Positions 39,494 to 51,323 of a DNA stretch of 64,000 bases are shown in pieces (within the stretch, counting starts at the first letter, position 1; each line of letters opens with the position of its first letter). The DNA is from Anagrus nilaparvatae. Lineage: Eukaryota > Arthropoda > Insecta > Hymenoptera > Mymaridae. Both the position numbers and the translations under genes were made by a program. The DNA lies in NCBI GenBank assembly GCA_022575985.1, contig JAKSXM010000231.1:27876501-27940500 (forward strand), written 5' to 3'. The notes below the pieces were generated by a model. That model worked only from the letters and a program-made list of their open reading frames with translations, ran no database searches and was not told where the DNA came from.

Positions 39494-42402
39494 ATGTCTT
39501 TAATTCTTAATAAACTCTGTAACTGTATAATTCTTGAACATTTTGGACCAGTTGTAGAATCAGTGACAAATCATTTATTCAAAAATGGACCAAGAAGTTT
39601 AAATTATATTAAAATAGATACAAAATTACCAATAAGAAAGGTTTTAAAAATTTTATTTCCATAATTTAAATTAATTTATTAATAAAATACTTATTTATCA
39701 TTTTTTTATTTTTAAGTTGAAAGAAGCATTATGCATTCTTATAAAATTTAGCATCGTTGTACCTGAAAAAACAGAAAAAGGAATTATTTATTCTTTGGAA
39801 ATAGAAAACATATTAAGGATAATAAAATATCCAAGGTTTTTTTATTTAAAATAGTTTTATTATAAATTTAAAAAATTAAATGAAAATTATTGTAGGTATA
39901 TTTTTTTTGTAAAAAATCATTGTGGAGACGAAGCTGAAATGATATTAGAAGAATTTTTAAAGCAAGGATATGAAACTGGTTCTCATGTTATTGTTAAAAC
40001 TTACAAAAAACTTCAAGAATTTCCTCGTAAGTATAAATAAAAAATAATTTTTTTTACTTAAAAAAGTAGATCTAAAAAAAGATTTATTACTAATTTAAAA
40101 AAAAAATAAATTTATATTATAGCTGAAAGAAGATCATCAATACCAGTACTCAAAGAAAAATTTGAATTGTTAATCAAAAATCATTTTTTAATCCGAGCTT
40201 TTTCTTCTATAAGTGAAGCAAATGAATGCCAAGATTTTGAAATACCATCTTTAAACATAAAATCTATCACAAGATTATCCCAAGGTAATGAAGCTGATCC
40301 TGGTGATGATAAAATATATTGGAAAGTAAATTTTGACAGATTTACTAAAGATCTAAGGTAAAAATTAATATAAATATATTAATACTAATAATGCATTTAA
40401 TATTTTAATCAAAAATAAATATTTTAATTTTCTTATACATGTTATAATAAAAATTTTTTTTAGAGATGCAACCTTAGTAAATGCTATATCAAAAAGAATT
40501 GATATCAATGCAGGAGAGCTAATGAGGCAATTATTATTCATGGTAGAGAAAAGAACTGCATCATGGGCTGATACTTCCAACCCTATACCATTTGTTGAAA
40601 TTAAAGCTGCTGTTAAAAATAAAGATTATCCAATTTTAAGCCAGTATATTGACCAATATTTACGAATCATAGGTAATAATTATATAATATATATGTAATT
40701 CTTGCCAAAATTTTTATTTACATAAGTCTAAGCAATGTGTCAATCTAACAATGAACATGTCCCATAATAAAAAATTCAAAATAATAGGTATATAAATATT
40801 AGCATATTTTATTTGAGAGGACCATGGCACATACAATATTTCTTGCTTATATCATAGAATAATATTTATTATTAAATATATATAATATTATATATAATAT
40901 TATATCCAATGAATTAAAAAATTCCATTTTAAAAGCTTTATATTTAAGTAGTTTGCTTGGATATGAAAAATATAATTCAAAATAATAAAGATTACTTTGT
41001 GCTTTAGAGGATGATTCAAGTCAATTTATTAGACGAGTTGGAGATTCTGGTGGAGGACAATTTATAATAGACATGAAAAATGCATTTCATCAACTTGCTT
41101 GGGCAGTTTTAGAAAATATAATTATGGAAAGATTTGGTTCAAAAGCTGCAAGAATTTTTAGGTAAATATAGTATTTAAAAATATATTTCTAAGAGCTATC
41201 AAAAGTTTGACATTTGGTTCTAAGAAGCTTTTAAAATAAAGTAGAAAATAATTTATGTTAGTAATATTTTTGAGTAAAATACTTTGAAATAAGTTTAAAA
41301 ACCTCACCACATCAGTTTTATAAATACCAAAAAAAAATTAATATAAGAAGAAAAAAAAAAGACTATATAATTAAGTTTAATTTTTTAAGAAAATCTTTTA
41401 ATAATTTAAGAGTTCTACCTCGAGGCCATTTTGTTTTTCAAATTTTTTATTTCTTTTTCGTTTTTTTATTAAATTAGAAATTTTTTTTGCATCTTATCAG
41501 AGTTGTCCCACATTCTTTATTCAATTTAGAAAAGTTTGGCATAAACACTTTTTTAATTTAATCAAAAATAAAGACATGATTTGGTGAGAAAAATTTTGAG
41601 TAAACTTTTTTCGACAATCAATTTTTCTCACCAAATCATGTCTTTATTTTTGATTAAATTAAAAAAGTGTTTATGCCAAACTTTTCTAAATTGAATAAAG
41701 AATGTGGGACAACTCTGATAAGATGCAAACAAAATTTCTAATTTAATAGAAAAACGAAAAAGAAATAAAAAATTTGAAAAATAAAATGGCGTCCAGGCAG
41801 AACTCTTAAATAAAATTTTTAAAAAAATTATAGGATAATACGTAATCATAAATTTATTGAACAAGAAAAAATTCAACAAATAGCAATGATTCCAGCAAAA
41901 GAAGCAAAGCATTTAACTTATACCCTTTTGGAAGAAAATTACATTCAAATACAAGAAATAAAAAAAGCTGGTGTTTCAACAGCTCCCACAAAAATTTTTT
42001 TTCTTTTTCATATAGATTTAGATGAGGTTGTAAGAATGAAAATGGAACACTGTTATCATGCTTTATATAATATTAATCAAAGACGCGAGCATGAAATAGT
42101 TAGTAATAAAAGAGTGATAGATAAATATTTAAGATTGCAAATTTTAACAAGTACATATAGAGAACATGGAGCTCCTGCAGAACAAATAAAAGAAGTAGGT
42201 TTATTAGAATTAGGTACTTATAATTGATCAAGTTCTTATTGAAATTAATCCTTATTAAATTCTATTTCAGATCGAAGATATGTTCTCTGCAGAAGAACAA
42301 CTATTAGAACAAGTTCAAGATAAAATTAAAAAATTAGGTGCAAATGAATATGATATCAACGAAACTTTATTTATACTTTCTATGTATTTACGTTATCATT
42401 GA
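39494..42402 (+). CDS. POLR3C: RNA polymerase III subunit RPC3 (RPC62-like), 8 exons
   Basis: Exons are 39494-39640, 39717-39835, 39896-40026, 40123-40357, 40464-40672, 41008-41161, 41834-42194 and 42271-42402, in phase, for 495 codons (human 534). The N-terminal winged helix begins with LCNCIILEHFGPVVE. Exon 2 ends RIIKYPRY, like the human LRMLRYPRY. Exons 4-5 carry KIYWKVNFDRF and a winged-helix repeat. Exon 6 has RVGDSGGGQF. Exon 7 has QIAMIPAKEAKHLTYTLLEENY, close to the human segment. The protein is part of the Pol III RPC3-RPC6-RPC7 subcomplex, which helps open promoters of tRNA, 5S and U6 genes. The first intron uses a weak donor (AAAG/GTTTTA). Intron 6 contains a fold-back element. 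A polyA signal AATAAA is at 42442-42447. The gene converges on the THAP gene 245 bp away. Confidence 0.95.
41410..41805. mobile_element. Fold-back MITE with TTAA target sites, in POLR3C intron 6
   Basis: The ends GAGTTCTACCTCGAGGCCAT (41410) and the reverse complement of ATGGCGTCCAGGCAGAACTC (ending 41805) pair. Long arms of about 180 bp, almost perfect in the inner part, meet around a short loop near 41590-41610. TTAA flanks both ends (41406-41409, 41806-41809), consistent with TTAA-specific integration of the piggyBac type, although the terminal bases do not match classic piggyBac ends. Inner arm frames are non-coding. Confidence 0.8.
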
Positions 42403-42647
42403 CAACTTAGTTTAAATTGTACATAAATTTTATGAGTTATTAATAAATACAAATAATATATAAAAAATTTAAATTTGTATCCATAATTGCATAAAAACTC
42501 TTAATAGACTTATCACACAGTGCTTTACTTCCACGCAGTTTCCCTGAATATTTTATTTCTTTAATTTTTAAAAAATTAGGTAGACTGATTCTGTTTTTAA
42601 ATAAAATCCTTTTTTACACACAAATTAATTGCTGCATTAAGATTCCC

Positions 42648-44745
42648 TTAACTGCAGGAAAAATCCAAAGTGGGTGTTGAGTCTGAAGATGCATCATATT
42701 TTCTCAAAGTTGACATTGCAGGCAACGGGTAACCTTTTTCATATAAATAGTGGTAGGCTTTTGGACTAATTTTGTAAATTGTCATACATGACGAAATAGT
42801 TTCTATATCCCACATAACTTTTGATTTATATGGATGAAGCAATTTATTTATCTGCTTTGTTGTGAAAATATGTTTCAAACTTTGCTGAACCCTTTGATAG
42901 AAGTAACTTGCACTTTTCAAGCGTTTTATCTCCTTTTTAAATTGGCATTCCTTTCTCATATTTACAAATTTTTCCCGTTTTATTTCTTGCTCAAGGTTCT
43001 CAAATCGTGTTAAAAGATTCTGGTAATCCTGTTTTAATTTTTCATAATTTTCAGTTTGTTTTTTTACTACAACATTATTGTAAAGACTGAAAAGTTAATT
43101 GCAATATTATTTACTTATCCCCATATACAGCTTTAAATTGATTATAATATATAAGGCTCTGGGAAAAAAATTTATATTTTAAATATCCAACTGGGATTGA
43201 AAAATTAAAAAAAAAAAAAAATATTAAAGTAAAAATTTTTAAAATCTGGGCTGCAAAAAAATTATAATTATTATTAAAAATCACCTGAAACTTTCTGAAG
43301 ACTCTGTTGTATTTATTTGAGCTTCTGGATGCCTGATTAAAATGGGCTCTAGATTTTTAACAGCAGTATTTTTCTTGCTCAAACTAAAAAATAACAATAT
43401 GCTTACTTTTAAATCTAGAGTCAAAAAATTTTATATTATTTTTTATTATTTTATATAAAATTTTTAATGTTACCTTGTAACTTGTGAAGAATTTTCTGCA
43501 GGTACTATAAATGCAACAGTTGAAGGTGATGCTGACGTCTTAGTGGTGAATAAATCTTAAAACAAAATTTAAAGTAAGAATTATAAGATCCAATTTTTAA
43601 AAAAATCTGTATTTTTAAGGGTTTTTATTTTAGAAAACTTGGAAAAATTAATTAATTTACCTTTTGTTTGTATTGCTTTCACTTGGACTTTTGTTTGGTT
43701 ACATTGGCTTAGAGAAGATTGTTCTCTAAATTAAGTTCAAAAATATAAATTAATAGTTAATTCTTATTCTCAATAAAATATTTATTCTTGAATAAAGTTA
43801 TGCAAAATTACCCATTATTTTTTGCGGTTATTGGAGATATCGATGATTTTATTGTAACAGACTCTGGATTTTTTTTGACACAGTTTTCTTCATTCTTGTT
43901 CTTACAACTTTCTCTTTATATGAAATATTAAAACTAAGTGTTAATCAAATGGAAAAGAAAAAAGTTTGCATTTTAATTCTATTTTTATTTTTACCTTTCT
44001 TTATCTTCATTATGTGAGGTACTTGTGGAAGCTAAGTTATTTTCTAAGGGTAAAGTAACAATTAAAGTGGGTATAGCATCTTTTTTTAGTTTACGAGTAC
44101 ACTTAGGAGAATAATCAGGTAACCAAGCTTTGTAAAAATTTGGAATATAGTCAGAAGGTTTGAAGTGATCCGAGCATACTCGACCTGCAATTAGAATATT
44201 CTTTAAAGTTTTTCTTTAAAACAAAAGTATATAAATTCAGTACAGTGAAGAGTGACAGTAACTTATTTACATGAATAGGTAAACGACCTAAAATTATATT
44301 TGTTTATTTATAATTTTAATTAAAACTTCTGGAAAGAATTTTATTCCCATTTATTTGCAATCACTCTGTATAATTAATATCTGAATATTAATCTAATTTA
44401 AAGGATAAAGTTGAGTTAAATTCTTGGTCAAATTCAATAAAAAAAGTATAATATAGTGTAGTTATTTTAAAACACGATGTCCTCTGTAAACTATAATATT
44501 TATTCCAATTTATTATTTAATTGACAGGCAAAGAAAATTGTACAAAGAATAAGAAAGAGAATATAATATGACAATTAATTGTTAAGATTAATGGTATGCT
44601 TACCAGATTTGGGGTTAACTGACGATTTACAAACTTTCAACCATTCACTTATATATTTTTCATCTCTAGGAAATCTAAAAAAACTAAGTTTTTTTACGTC
44701 ATTTTTTTTGCTCTGATTTTTACAATTAATTACACTGCATACCAT
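42648..44745 (-). CDS. THAP zinc-finger protein with P-element-type helix-turn-helix, 7 exons
   Basis: Exons are 44745-44604, 44184-43995, 43913-43812, 43725-43661, 43555-43474, 43383-43285 and 43086-42648. All are in phase: 372 codons. Residues 1-88 form a THAP domain: Cys3-x4-Cys8, FRFP (23-26), Trp35, CSDH (Cys51, His54) and an AVPTIF-like AIPTL (84-88). A low-complexity middle follows, then a charged coiled coil (about 231-290). The C-terminus, HIFTTKQINKLLH then WDIETI...SPKAYHYLY..GYPLPAMSTLRKY, matches the helix-turn-helix segment after the coiled coil in P-element transposases and THAP9. The RNase-H-like catalytic domain that should follow is absent. The protein is therefore either a domesticated DNA-binding factor or a truncated transposon copy. 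Uninterrupted frames across seven exons favour a working gene. Confidence 0.85.
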
Positions 44746-45161
44746 TTTGACAAAAAAAAAAAAGACAAGAAATTTTTAAAGCATGTAAGTAAATATAAGG
44801 CTTTTAACATACGTCACGTGACTAGTAGCTATATAGTGTATTGGAAGAAAACAAACCATTTTTTAACATGTAGTTCTTATGGAAGCGGTTATTAAAATTA
44901 ATTTTTAAAAAATATTACTGATAGTTATTAAAAAGTGATTATAATTATAAATAAAGAAAAGGTTATTTTACAAGAATAACAAAAAATTTTAATTATTTGT
45001 TACGTCTTTATTTTAAAAAAATTAAAAAAGATGGTGAAAAAGTTGTAGGTTATGCATATTTTTGGAGTGAAATCTTGTTTTTTTTATAAATTTACCTTTT
45101 TAAGTGTTGTTAATTAAATTATCTGATAATCTGGCAGCTATTAGCTTAGTAAATAATAGAA

Positions 45162-45484
45162 ATGTCCCTTAATTGTGCAGTATTTGAATGCAAAAGTTAT
45201 GGAAGTATGGAAGATGACCAAAAAAAAAGCAAAATTTTCAAAGTTTCCTGTTTCTGTAAATAGCAAATGTACAAAATATCACAATATTTTGAATACTTTT
45301 AATAAAAATACTGTGAATCTTGAAGAATTTAACAATCTAAGATTACAAAGGCAAAAAAAATGGGGATTCATGCTTTAAATCGAGCTGTGTCTTGAATGAA
45401 TCTTACATCAGCGATGCAAGAGTTTGTAGCTTGCATTTAATTTCTGGTGAATATTCATTCAATTTATGATCTTGTTTTTAAAGT
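45162..45484 (+). pseudogene. Frameshifted THAP-domain fragment, left arm
   Basis: From ATG at 45162 the frame reads MSLNCAVFECKSYGSMEDDQ with a THAP-like C-x4-C. It is lost at a run of nine A; the FSKFPVSVNSKC continuation is one base out of frame. Further on, HALNRAV and NESYISDARVCSLHLISGE (the C-S-x-H part of a THAP finger) are again in a different frame. All elements of a THAP finger can be found, but at least two frameshifts separate them. The same lesion is in the other arm, so it predates the inverted duplication or was spread by gene conversion. Confidence 0.7.
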
Positions 45485-46175
45485 TAAAGAGTTTCTTATT
45501 ATTGTTTTTAATATCTTTTTAGAATAAAGTGAAAGACTTTTTTGGAAAATTGATTCATTAGATACTTAATATCCAGTTTTATATGTTAGAATTTGTTGGC
45601 ATATATAAAATACAATTTTCTTTTTTTCTAAATAATTGATTTTTCTGAATCGAATATTAACATAGAATTAGAGGAACCTGTTTCAGATTTTGATATGAAT
45701 AATCCAGATTGGGTGCCGAATCAAAAACTTGGTTACGATATAGGATTTGCAGTAAAAAAAAACCTTTATGGAATATTATGTAAGAAATGTTAAAAGAGTG
45801 TTATATCTAGAATATATTCTTATTAATAATATATTTTTTATTTATTTTTATTAAATACTTTTATGAATTAAAATTTGTTTCATAAGTTCCATGGAGGTTT
45901 TATTTTACTGCAAATCCTATATCGTAACCAAGTTTTTGATTCGGCACCCAATCTGGATTATTCACATCAAAATCTAAAGCAGGTTCCTCTAATTATATGT
46001 TAATATTCCATTCAGAAAAATCAATTATTTAGAAAAAAAGAAAATTGTATTTTATATATGCCAACAAATTCTAACATATAAAACTGGATATTAAGTATCT
46101 AATGAATCAATTTTCCAAAAAAGTCTTTCACTTTATTCTAAAAAGATATTAAAAACAATAATAAGAAACTCTTTA

Positions 46176-46498
46176 ACTTTAAAAACAAGATCATAAATTG
46201 AATGAATATTCACCAGAAATTAAATGCAAGCTACAAACTCTTGCATCGCTGATGTAAGATTCATTCAAGACACAGCTCGATTTAAAGCATGAATCCCCAT
46301 TTTTTTTGCCTTTGTAATCTTAGATTGTTAAATTCTTCAAGATTCACAGTATTTTTATTAAAAGTATTCAAAATATTGTGATATTTTGTACATTTGCTAT
46401 TTACAGAAACAGGAAACTTTGAAAATTTTGCTTTTTTTTTGGTCATCTTCCATACTTCCATAACTTTTGCATTCAAATACTGCACAATTAAGGGACAT
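46176..46498 (-). pseudogene. Frameshifted THAP-domain fragment, right arm
   Basis: Mirror copy of the left-arm fragment, identical over the 67-codon open frame at 46485-46282, including the nine-base homopolymer at which the THAP frame breaks. It is not an independent gene. Confidence 0.7.
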
Positions 46499-46864
46499 TT
46501 CTATTATTTACTAAGCTAATAGCTGCCAGATTATCAGATAATTTAATTAACAACACTTAAAAAGGTAAATTTATAAAAAAAACAAGATTTCACTCCAAAA
46601 ATATGCATAACCTACAACTTTTTCACCATCTTTTTTAATTTTTTTAAAATAAAGACGTAACAAATAATTAAAATTTTTTGTTATTCTTGTAAAATAACCT
46701 TTTCTTTATTTATAATTATAATCACTTTTTAATAACTATCAGTAATATTTTTTAAAAATTAATTTTAATAACCGCTTCCATAAGAACTACATGTTAAAAA
46801 ATGGTTTGTTTTCTTCCAATACACTATATAGCTACTAGTCACGTGACGTATGTTAAAAGCCTTA

Positions 46865-47290
46865 TTGAACAGTCTAGCAAGTAGCAGAAGATATTTTGCA
46901 GAACACACTTGTTTCAAAAACTGTTTATATATAAAAACGTGAAGATAATATTAATATATGAACTAAATAATTATACACTTCAAGATTATTGTTTTTTATA
47001 ATGTAATATGACATTTTGATATAATATTAAAAACTTAAAAGAAAAGTGAAAATGTTAATTTTTTTATTTCTTGAAAAATTTATACAAAGAAATAAATTTG
47101 TTTGAAAAATTCTAACCTATAAATTATACATACCGGTGTAACGCGCGGTGTTTTAAACCGTCTGTTTAATAAACTTCATTTAAATAAAATTTGAACAATT
47201 AATCCATATTGTTTTATTCTAGCATCTATAATTTTCAATTTAAATATATTTTTATAATATAAAATTTTAACATCGTTAATTTCAGATAAA
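46865..47290 (+). promoter_or_regulatory. Presumed PRMT5 promoter and 5' UTR
   Basis: A small GC patch ACCGGTGTAACGCGCGGTG lies near 47133-47151, about 150 bp before the start codon. The start codon is preceded by GTTAATTTCAG, which looks like a splice acceptor ending at 47285, so a 5' UTR intron is possible. No stronger promoter signal is seen. Confidence 0.4.
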
Positions 47291-49988
47291 ATGAGTACTC
47301 GTAAAATAGTATCATGTGGATTAGATTTCTGCTCTGTTCCAGATTTAAAGGATTGCTTACACATAGCAAGTTCGAATAAGTGCGAGAATTACTTTACAAC
47401 TAATATAAATTAAAATATTATTTTAATAAATTACTAAATTAAAAATTTCAGATATGATTTTGTATTATTTCCATTAGTTCATCCTCGATATAAAAGAGAA
47501 TTTTTATCAGGGGTGACAAAAGATCGTCCAGGACCATGGACAAGATCAGATATGATACTTTGCAGTTCAGGTAAATATATTATTTAATGAACGTTAAGAT
47601 AGTTGATTAAAATTTATTATAATTTATGCATAATTGTTTTTTGTAGATTGGAATTCATTGGTGGTTGGAAAATTATCTCCTCATATTGAGGTTGATTCAA
47701 ATGTTCCTGCTGTAGCAAAAAATAGTGAAGCTACTTTACTTCAAGAATTAGCTTTTGCTACTCATTTAGGCTTAGTAGCAATTACTTTTAATTTACATGG
47801 TGACATATCAAAAAATATAAATCTCGCAAGGATCATTCATAATAAAGTAGCAGCCACTCCTCATTTTCAAGTAAAATATTAAGTTAATGAAAAAGTTTTA
47901 CTATTTTCGTTTTACTTATCTAATTTTTTTTTTACATTTATTTTTAGTCACAGGTATGGATACAAATTCCAATGGAAAATCCAAAAAAACAAGCCTATTC
48001 ATACAGAGATGATAAAGATTTAAATGAAATGTCTATTGAAAGTACCTGGGAATGGTGGAACGGTTTTAGAATTGCATGTGATTATGATAGAAAACTAATT
48101 GTTGCCTTAACTTTAAGTCATGATCTGCCTGAAGAAGATGAAGTAATATTTTAAAACTTTACAAATTTTTTCACATATATTTTTTTAATTTAATTAATTC
48201 TTTCATGAATATGACTTTCAGATTGAAAGGTGGTTAGGAGAACCAGTCAGATGTGTGATTATTCCTACTACAGTTTTTATTTCTAATAAAAAAGGATTTC
48301 CTGTTTTGAGTAAAGCTCATCAAAATGTTATAAAAAGATTTTGCTCGTTAAATGTTCAGTTTGTTATTGGTGGAGCCAATCGCCATCAAAATATTATTCA
48401 CTATTATCACTACATGGATTATTTATGGAAAGTAAGATAATAACTTTTGTTAAATTTATACTTTTATACAAAAAAATTTTTTAAAATAATTTTCTTTGAT
48501 AGAGTTGGTTACCAACTGGGCCCATTGAACGTTTTGCTCGTGGTTTTGAAGATTATCTTCAATGTCCTTTGCAACCATTAATGGACAATTTGGAATCTGG
48601 AACTTATGAAGTATTTGAAAAAGATCCAGTAAAGTATTCTGAATATCAGAATGCTATACATTCAGCTCTCGTTGACTTAAAAAGCAAAGAAGAATATGCA
48701 GGTAAAGCAGTGTAAGTATCTTTTTGCAAAAATAACTAAAATTTTATAAATTTTTTTCCTCAAAATCATGAAAATAAAAATTATTTATTCCTTCTTTCTA
48801 ATTTTTCAGAGTTATCATGGTTGTTGGAGCTGGCCGTGGTCCACTTGTTCGGGCAGCCTTAAATGCTTCAGAAACTTCCAAACAAGAAATTAAAATTTAT
48901 GCTGTCGAAAAAAATCCTAATGCTGTTTTAACGTCAGCAGTTTGTTATTATATTAAATTAATTTATGCACTTTTTATTTAAAAATTTTTTTTAAAAATAG
49001 GTTGCAAGCTCTTCAACAAGAACTATGGGGTGATAAGGTAACTATAGTATCTTCAGATATGAGAGTATGGGATGCTCCAGAAAAAGCTGATATTTTAGTT
49101 TCTGAATTGTTAGGCTCATTTAGTGACAATGAATTATCTCCAGAATGCCTTGATGGAGCTCAAAAATTTTTAAAAGGTATACAAGAAAAATTTTTTTTTT
49201 AATTGTCATTTTTTTTTGGTTGGAATATTAATTAACAACATTAAAAAAAAATCTATTCCAATAAATAATTAAAAATTTAATTATTTTAGAAAATGGTATC
49301 AGTATTCCATGCAAGTATACTTCTTATATTGCACCAGTTCAGTCATCCAAATTATTTAATGAAGTAAAAGGTTGCAGAGATAAGGATAAACACCCTTTAG
49401 CACATTTTGAAACACCCTATGTAGTCCATTTTCAAAATAAATATGATATTGATGAAACTCAAGCTCTTTTCACTTTTCATCATCCAAATAACGGTAGTTT
49501 TATTATTTTTAATTAGTTGTATATTATGATTATATTAAGTTTTTTAAGTTGCAAATTATTAATATTTATTTCATTTTATAAATTTCAGATCTTGTTATTG
49601 ATAATTCAAGATATACCAAAAAAATTTTTCATGCATCACAAAATGCAGTACTTCATGGATTTTCTGGATTTTTTGATGCTATTTTATACAAAGATATTAA
49701 AATTAGCATTGAACCTAAAACACATAGTCCCAGAATGTTTAGTTGGTTTCCAATATTTTTCCCAATAAAGGTATGAAAACATTATGAAAATCAGGAATAA
49801 AATTTTGAAAGCATAAAAATATTTCTTTTTTTTAGGAACCAGTAAATCTAAAAGCTGGTGATGAAATAAGCGTTCATTTTTGGCGTTGCACTAGTCCTAA
49901 AAATGTTTGGTATGAATGGTGTATTGATAAACCCGTTCCAATTCCAGTACATAACCCATGTGGAAGATCTTTCACGATAGGATTATAA
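47291..49988 (+). CDS. PRMT5: Protein arginine methyltransferase 5, 11 exons
   Basis: Exons are 47291-47379, 47452-47570, 47647-47870, 47948-48142, 48222-48431, 48503-48711, 48810-48932, 49001-49176, 49290-49493, 49589-49770 and 49836-49988. Phases close for 627 codons (human 637). The TIM-barrel half has [18 protein letters not shown] and [13 protein letters not shown]. The SAM-binding loop is VVGAGRGPL (352-360). The double-E loop is [15 protein letters not shown] with Glu425 and Glu434. Phe317 in TYEVFEKDP is the residue that lets PRMT5 make symmetric dimethyl-arginine, and Lys323 is kept. The C-terminal barrel ends FWRC...VWYEW...GRSFTIGL. The enzyme works with MEP50 on Sm proteins and histones. 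All catalytic residues are intact. Exon 1 uses an unusual donor (AATAA/GTGCGA). Confidence 0.97.
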
Positions 49989-50339
49989 GAAATAATTTTT
50001 TTATAAAAAATTAAAATGATTTTTGTTAATTAAAAAATTTTTGTATTGTATAATTACAATTAAATTTTTTTATTTTTTTATATAGTAAGTCAATTATAAA
50101 TATTTATTGTACTTAAGCAATTTAATTAATAGGTATTTAAGTTGCAAAAATATTTTAACAGTTTAAATTGCATTGATTTAAAATTTATAAATAAAAACTT
50201 TTTTAATGAAAATTTATTTTTTTTCTAAATATTTTTTTAAAATAAGAAATACGTACCTCTGAATCAATTCTTTTTTTTTCTCCTTTTTGAAAAGTTTTAT
50301 TTACCGTTTAAAGTTAAGGTAAGGTTAGTTAAATCGCAT

Positions 50340-50510
50340 GTTATACACCACGAGGGCACGAGGAAAAAAGTGAAGTACATTGCAGTCTTAGTTCAAGAAC
50401 CGATTGATTTACATCAATTATTGTTCGTATTATTTACATGCAATTTTTCCGGTAGGTTAAAAAAAAAATTTTTTTTTTAATGTGTTAACTTAATTGAATA
50501 CTTTTTTTAG
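50340..50510 (+). promoter_or_regulatory. GCSH 5' region with a short 5' UTR intron
   Basis: A slightly GC-richer block at 50340-50400 probably includes the transcription start. A donor CCG/GTAGGT at 50452 and an acceptor CTTTTTTTAG ending at 50510 define a 59-bp intron in the 5' leader, eight bases before the ATG. Confidence 0.5.
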
Positions 50511-50518
50511 TTAAAAAA

Positions 50519-51323
50519 ATGGCAGGAATAACAACAAAACTAATAAAATGTGCTGTACGTTCTTATGGATTTAGCAAAGAAACCTCATGGTCAATAAAAT
50601 CACCAGCATCATCATCAATACTTCGATGCCTTTGTACAACAAGTCTTCGTCAAGCTGGTAAGTTCTGTTTTTTTTTATACATTATATTGCTTTATAAAAA
50701 TATATTAATTTATCTTAAAGATATTTACTGTTCCCTCTTTTATAAAAATAAATTTTATTTCATTTGATAACTTTTTTGATAAAAGAGACTTCTAGATTAT
50801 ATGTTACATTAACAATGCATGCTGTAATTTTACTAATATTTTTATTTTGTTATCTTATTCAAAATAAATTTAAATTTAATTCCAGAAAGAAGGTTTACTG
50901 ATAAACATGAGTGGGTTGAAGTAAATAAAAATATTGGTACAGTAGGGATTTCTAATTATGCCCAAGATGCATTAGGAGATGTAGTATATGCTCAGCTTCC
51001 AGATATAGGAACGACCGTTAAAAAAGAAGGTAATTAAATATTTATTATAAAATATTGAAAACAATTTGTTAAATCACTCCAAACTTAATTTAGAGGAATG
51101 TGGAGCTTTAGAATCAGTAAAAGCTGCGTCAGAAATTATGAGCCCAGTTAGTGGAAAAATTATTGAGAAAAACGAATCAGTTGAGAGTAAGCCAGGATTA
51201 ATAAATTCCTCCTGCTACGAGGATGGCTGGCTTTTTAAAATAGAGTTAAGTAATGCAGATGAACTAAATTCTCTTATGGATGAAAAATCTTACAATGAAT
51301 TTTTAAAATCTAATCCACACTAA
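50519..51323 (+). CDS. GCSH: Glycine cleavage system H protein, mitochondrial, 3 exons
   Basis: Exons are 50519-50657, 50886-51029 and 51094-51323, in phase, for 170 codons. The first ~45 residues are basic and Ser/Thr/Ala-rich with few acidic residues, as expected for a mitochondrial targeting peptide. The lipoyl domain follows: [32 protein letters not shown], then [20 protein letters not shown]. Lys104 in SVKAAS is the lipoylated residue, which carries the aminomethyl group between P, T and L proteins. The C-terminus has [17 protein letters not shown], as in the family. The first residues differ between species, but this is the first ATG after the leader intron. Confidence 0.96.

Larger units (their letters stand above)
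44797..46864. repeat. 2.07-kb near-perfect palindrome (inverted duplication)
   Basis: The two arms of about 984 bp (44797-45780 and 45881-46864) are nearly identical in reverse complement and separated by a ~100-bp AT-rich spacer. Most of the differences cluster near the centre (after about 45650). The outer ends read TAAGGCTTTTAACATACGTC. No convincing target duplication is seen outside. Each arm holds a degenerate THAP-type exon and a second exon-like segment with DWVPNQKLGYDIGF. It starts just 52 bp upstream of the THAP gene's start codon. Confidence 0.9.

Noticed and set aside
41628..41912. 94-codon minus-strand frame in the POLR3C intron
   Set aside because: It runs through the arm of a fold-back element and into the antisense of exon 7; no independent coding evidence.
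45175..45378. 67-codon frame as a small gene (also 46485-46282)
   Set aside because: It is the out-of-frame middle of a broken THAP domain, present identically in both palindrome arms; better treated as a pseudogene fragment.
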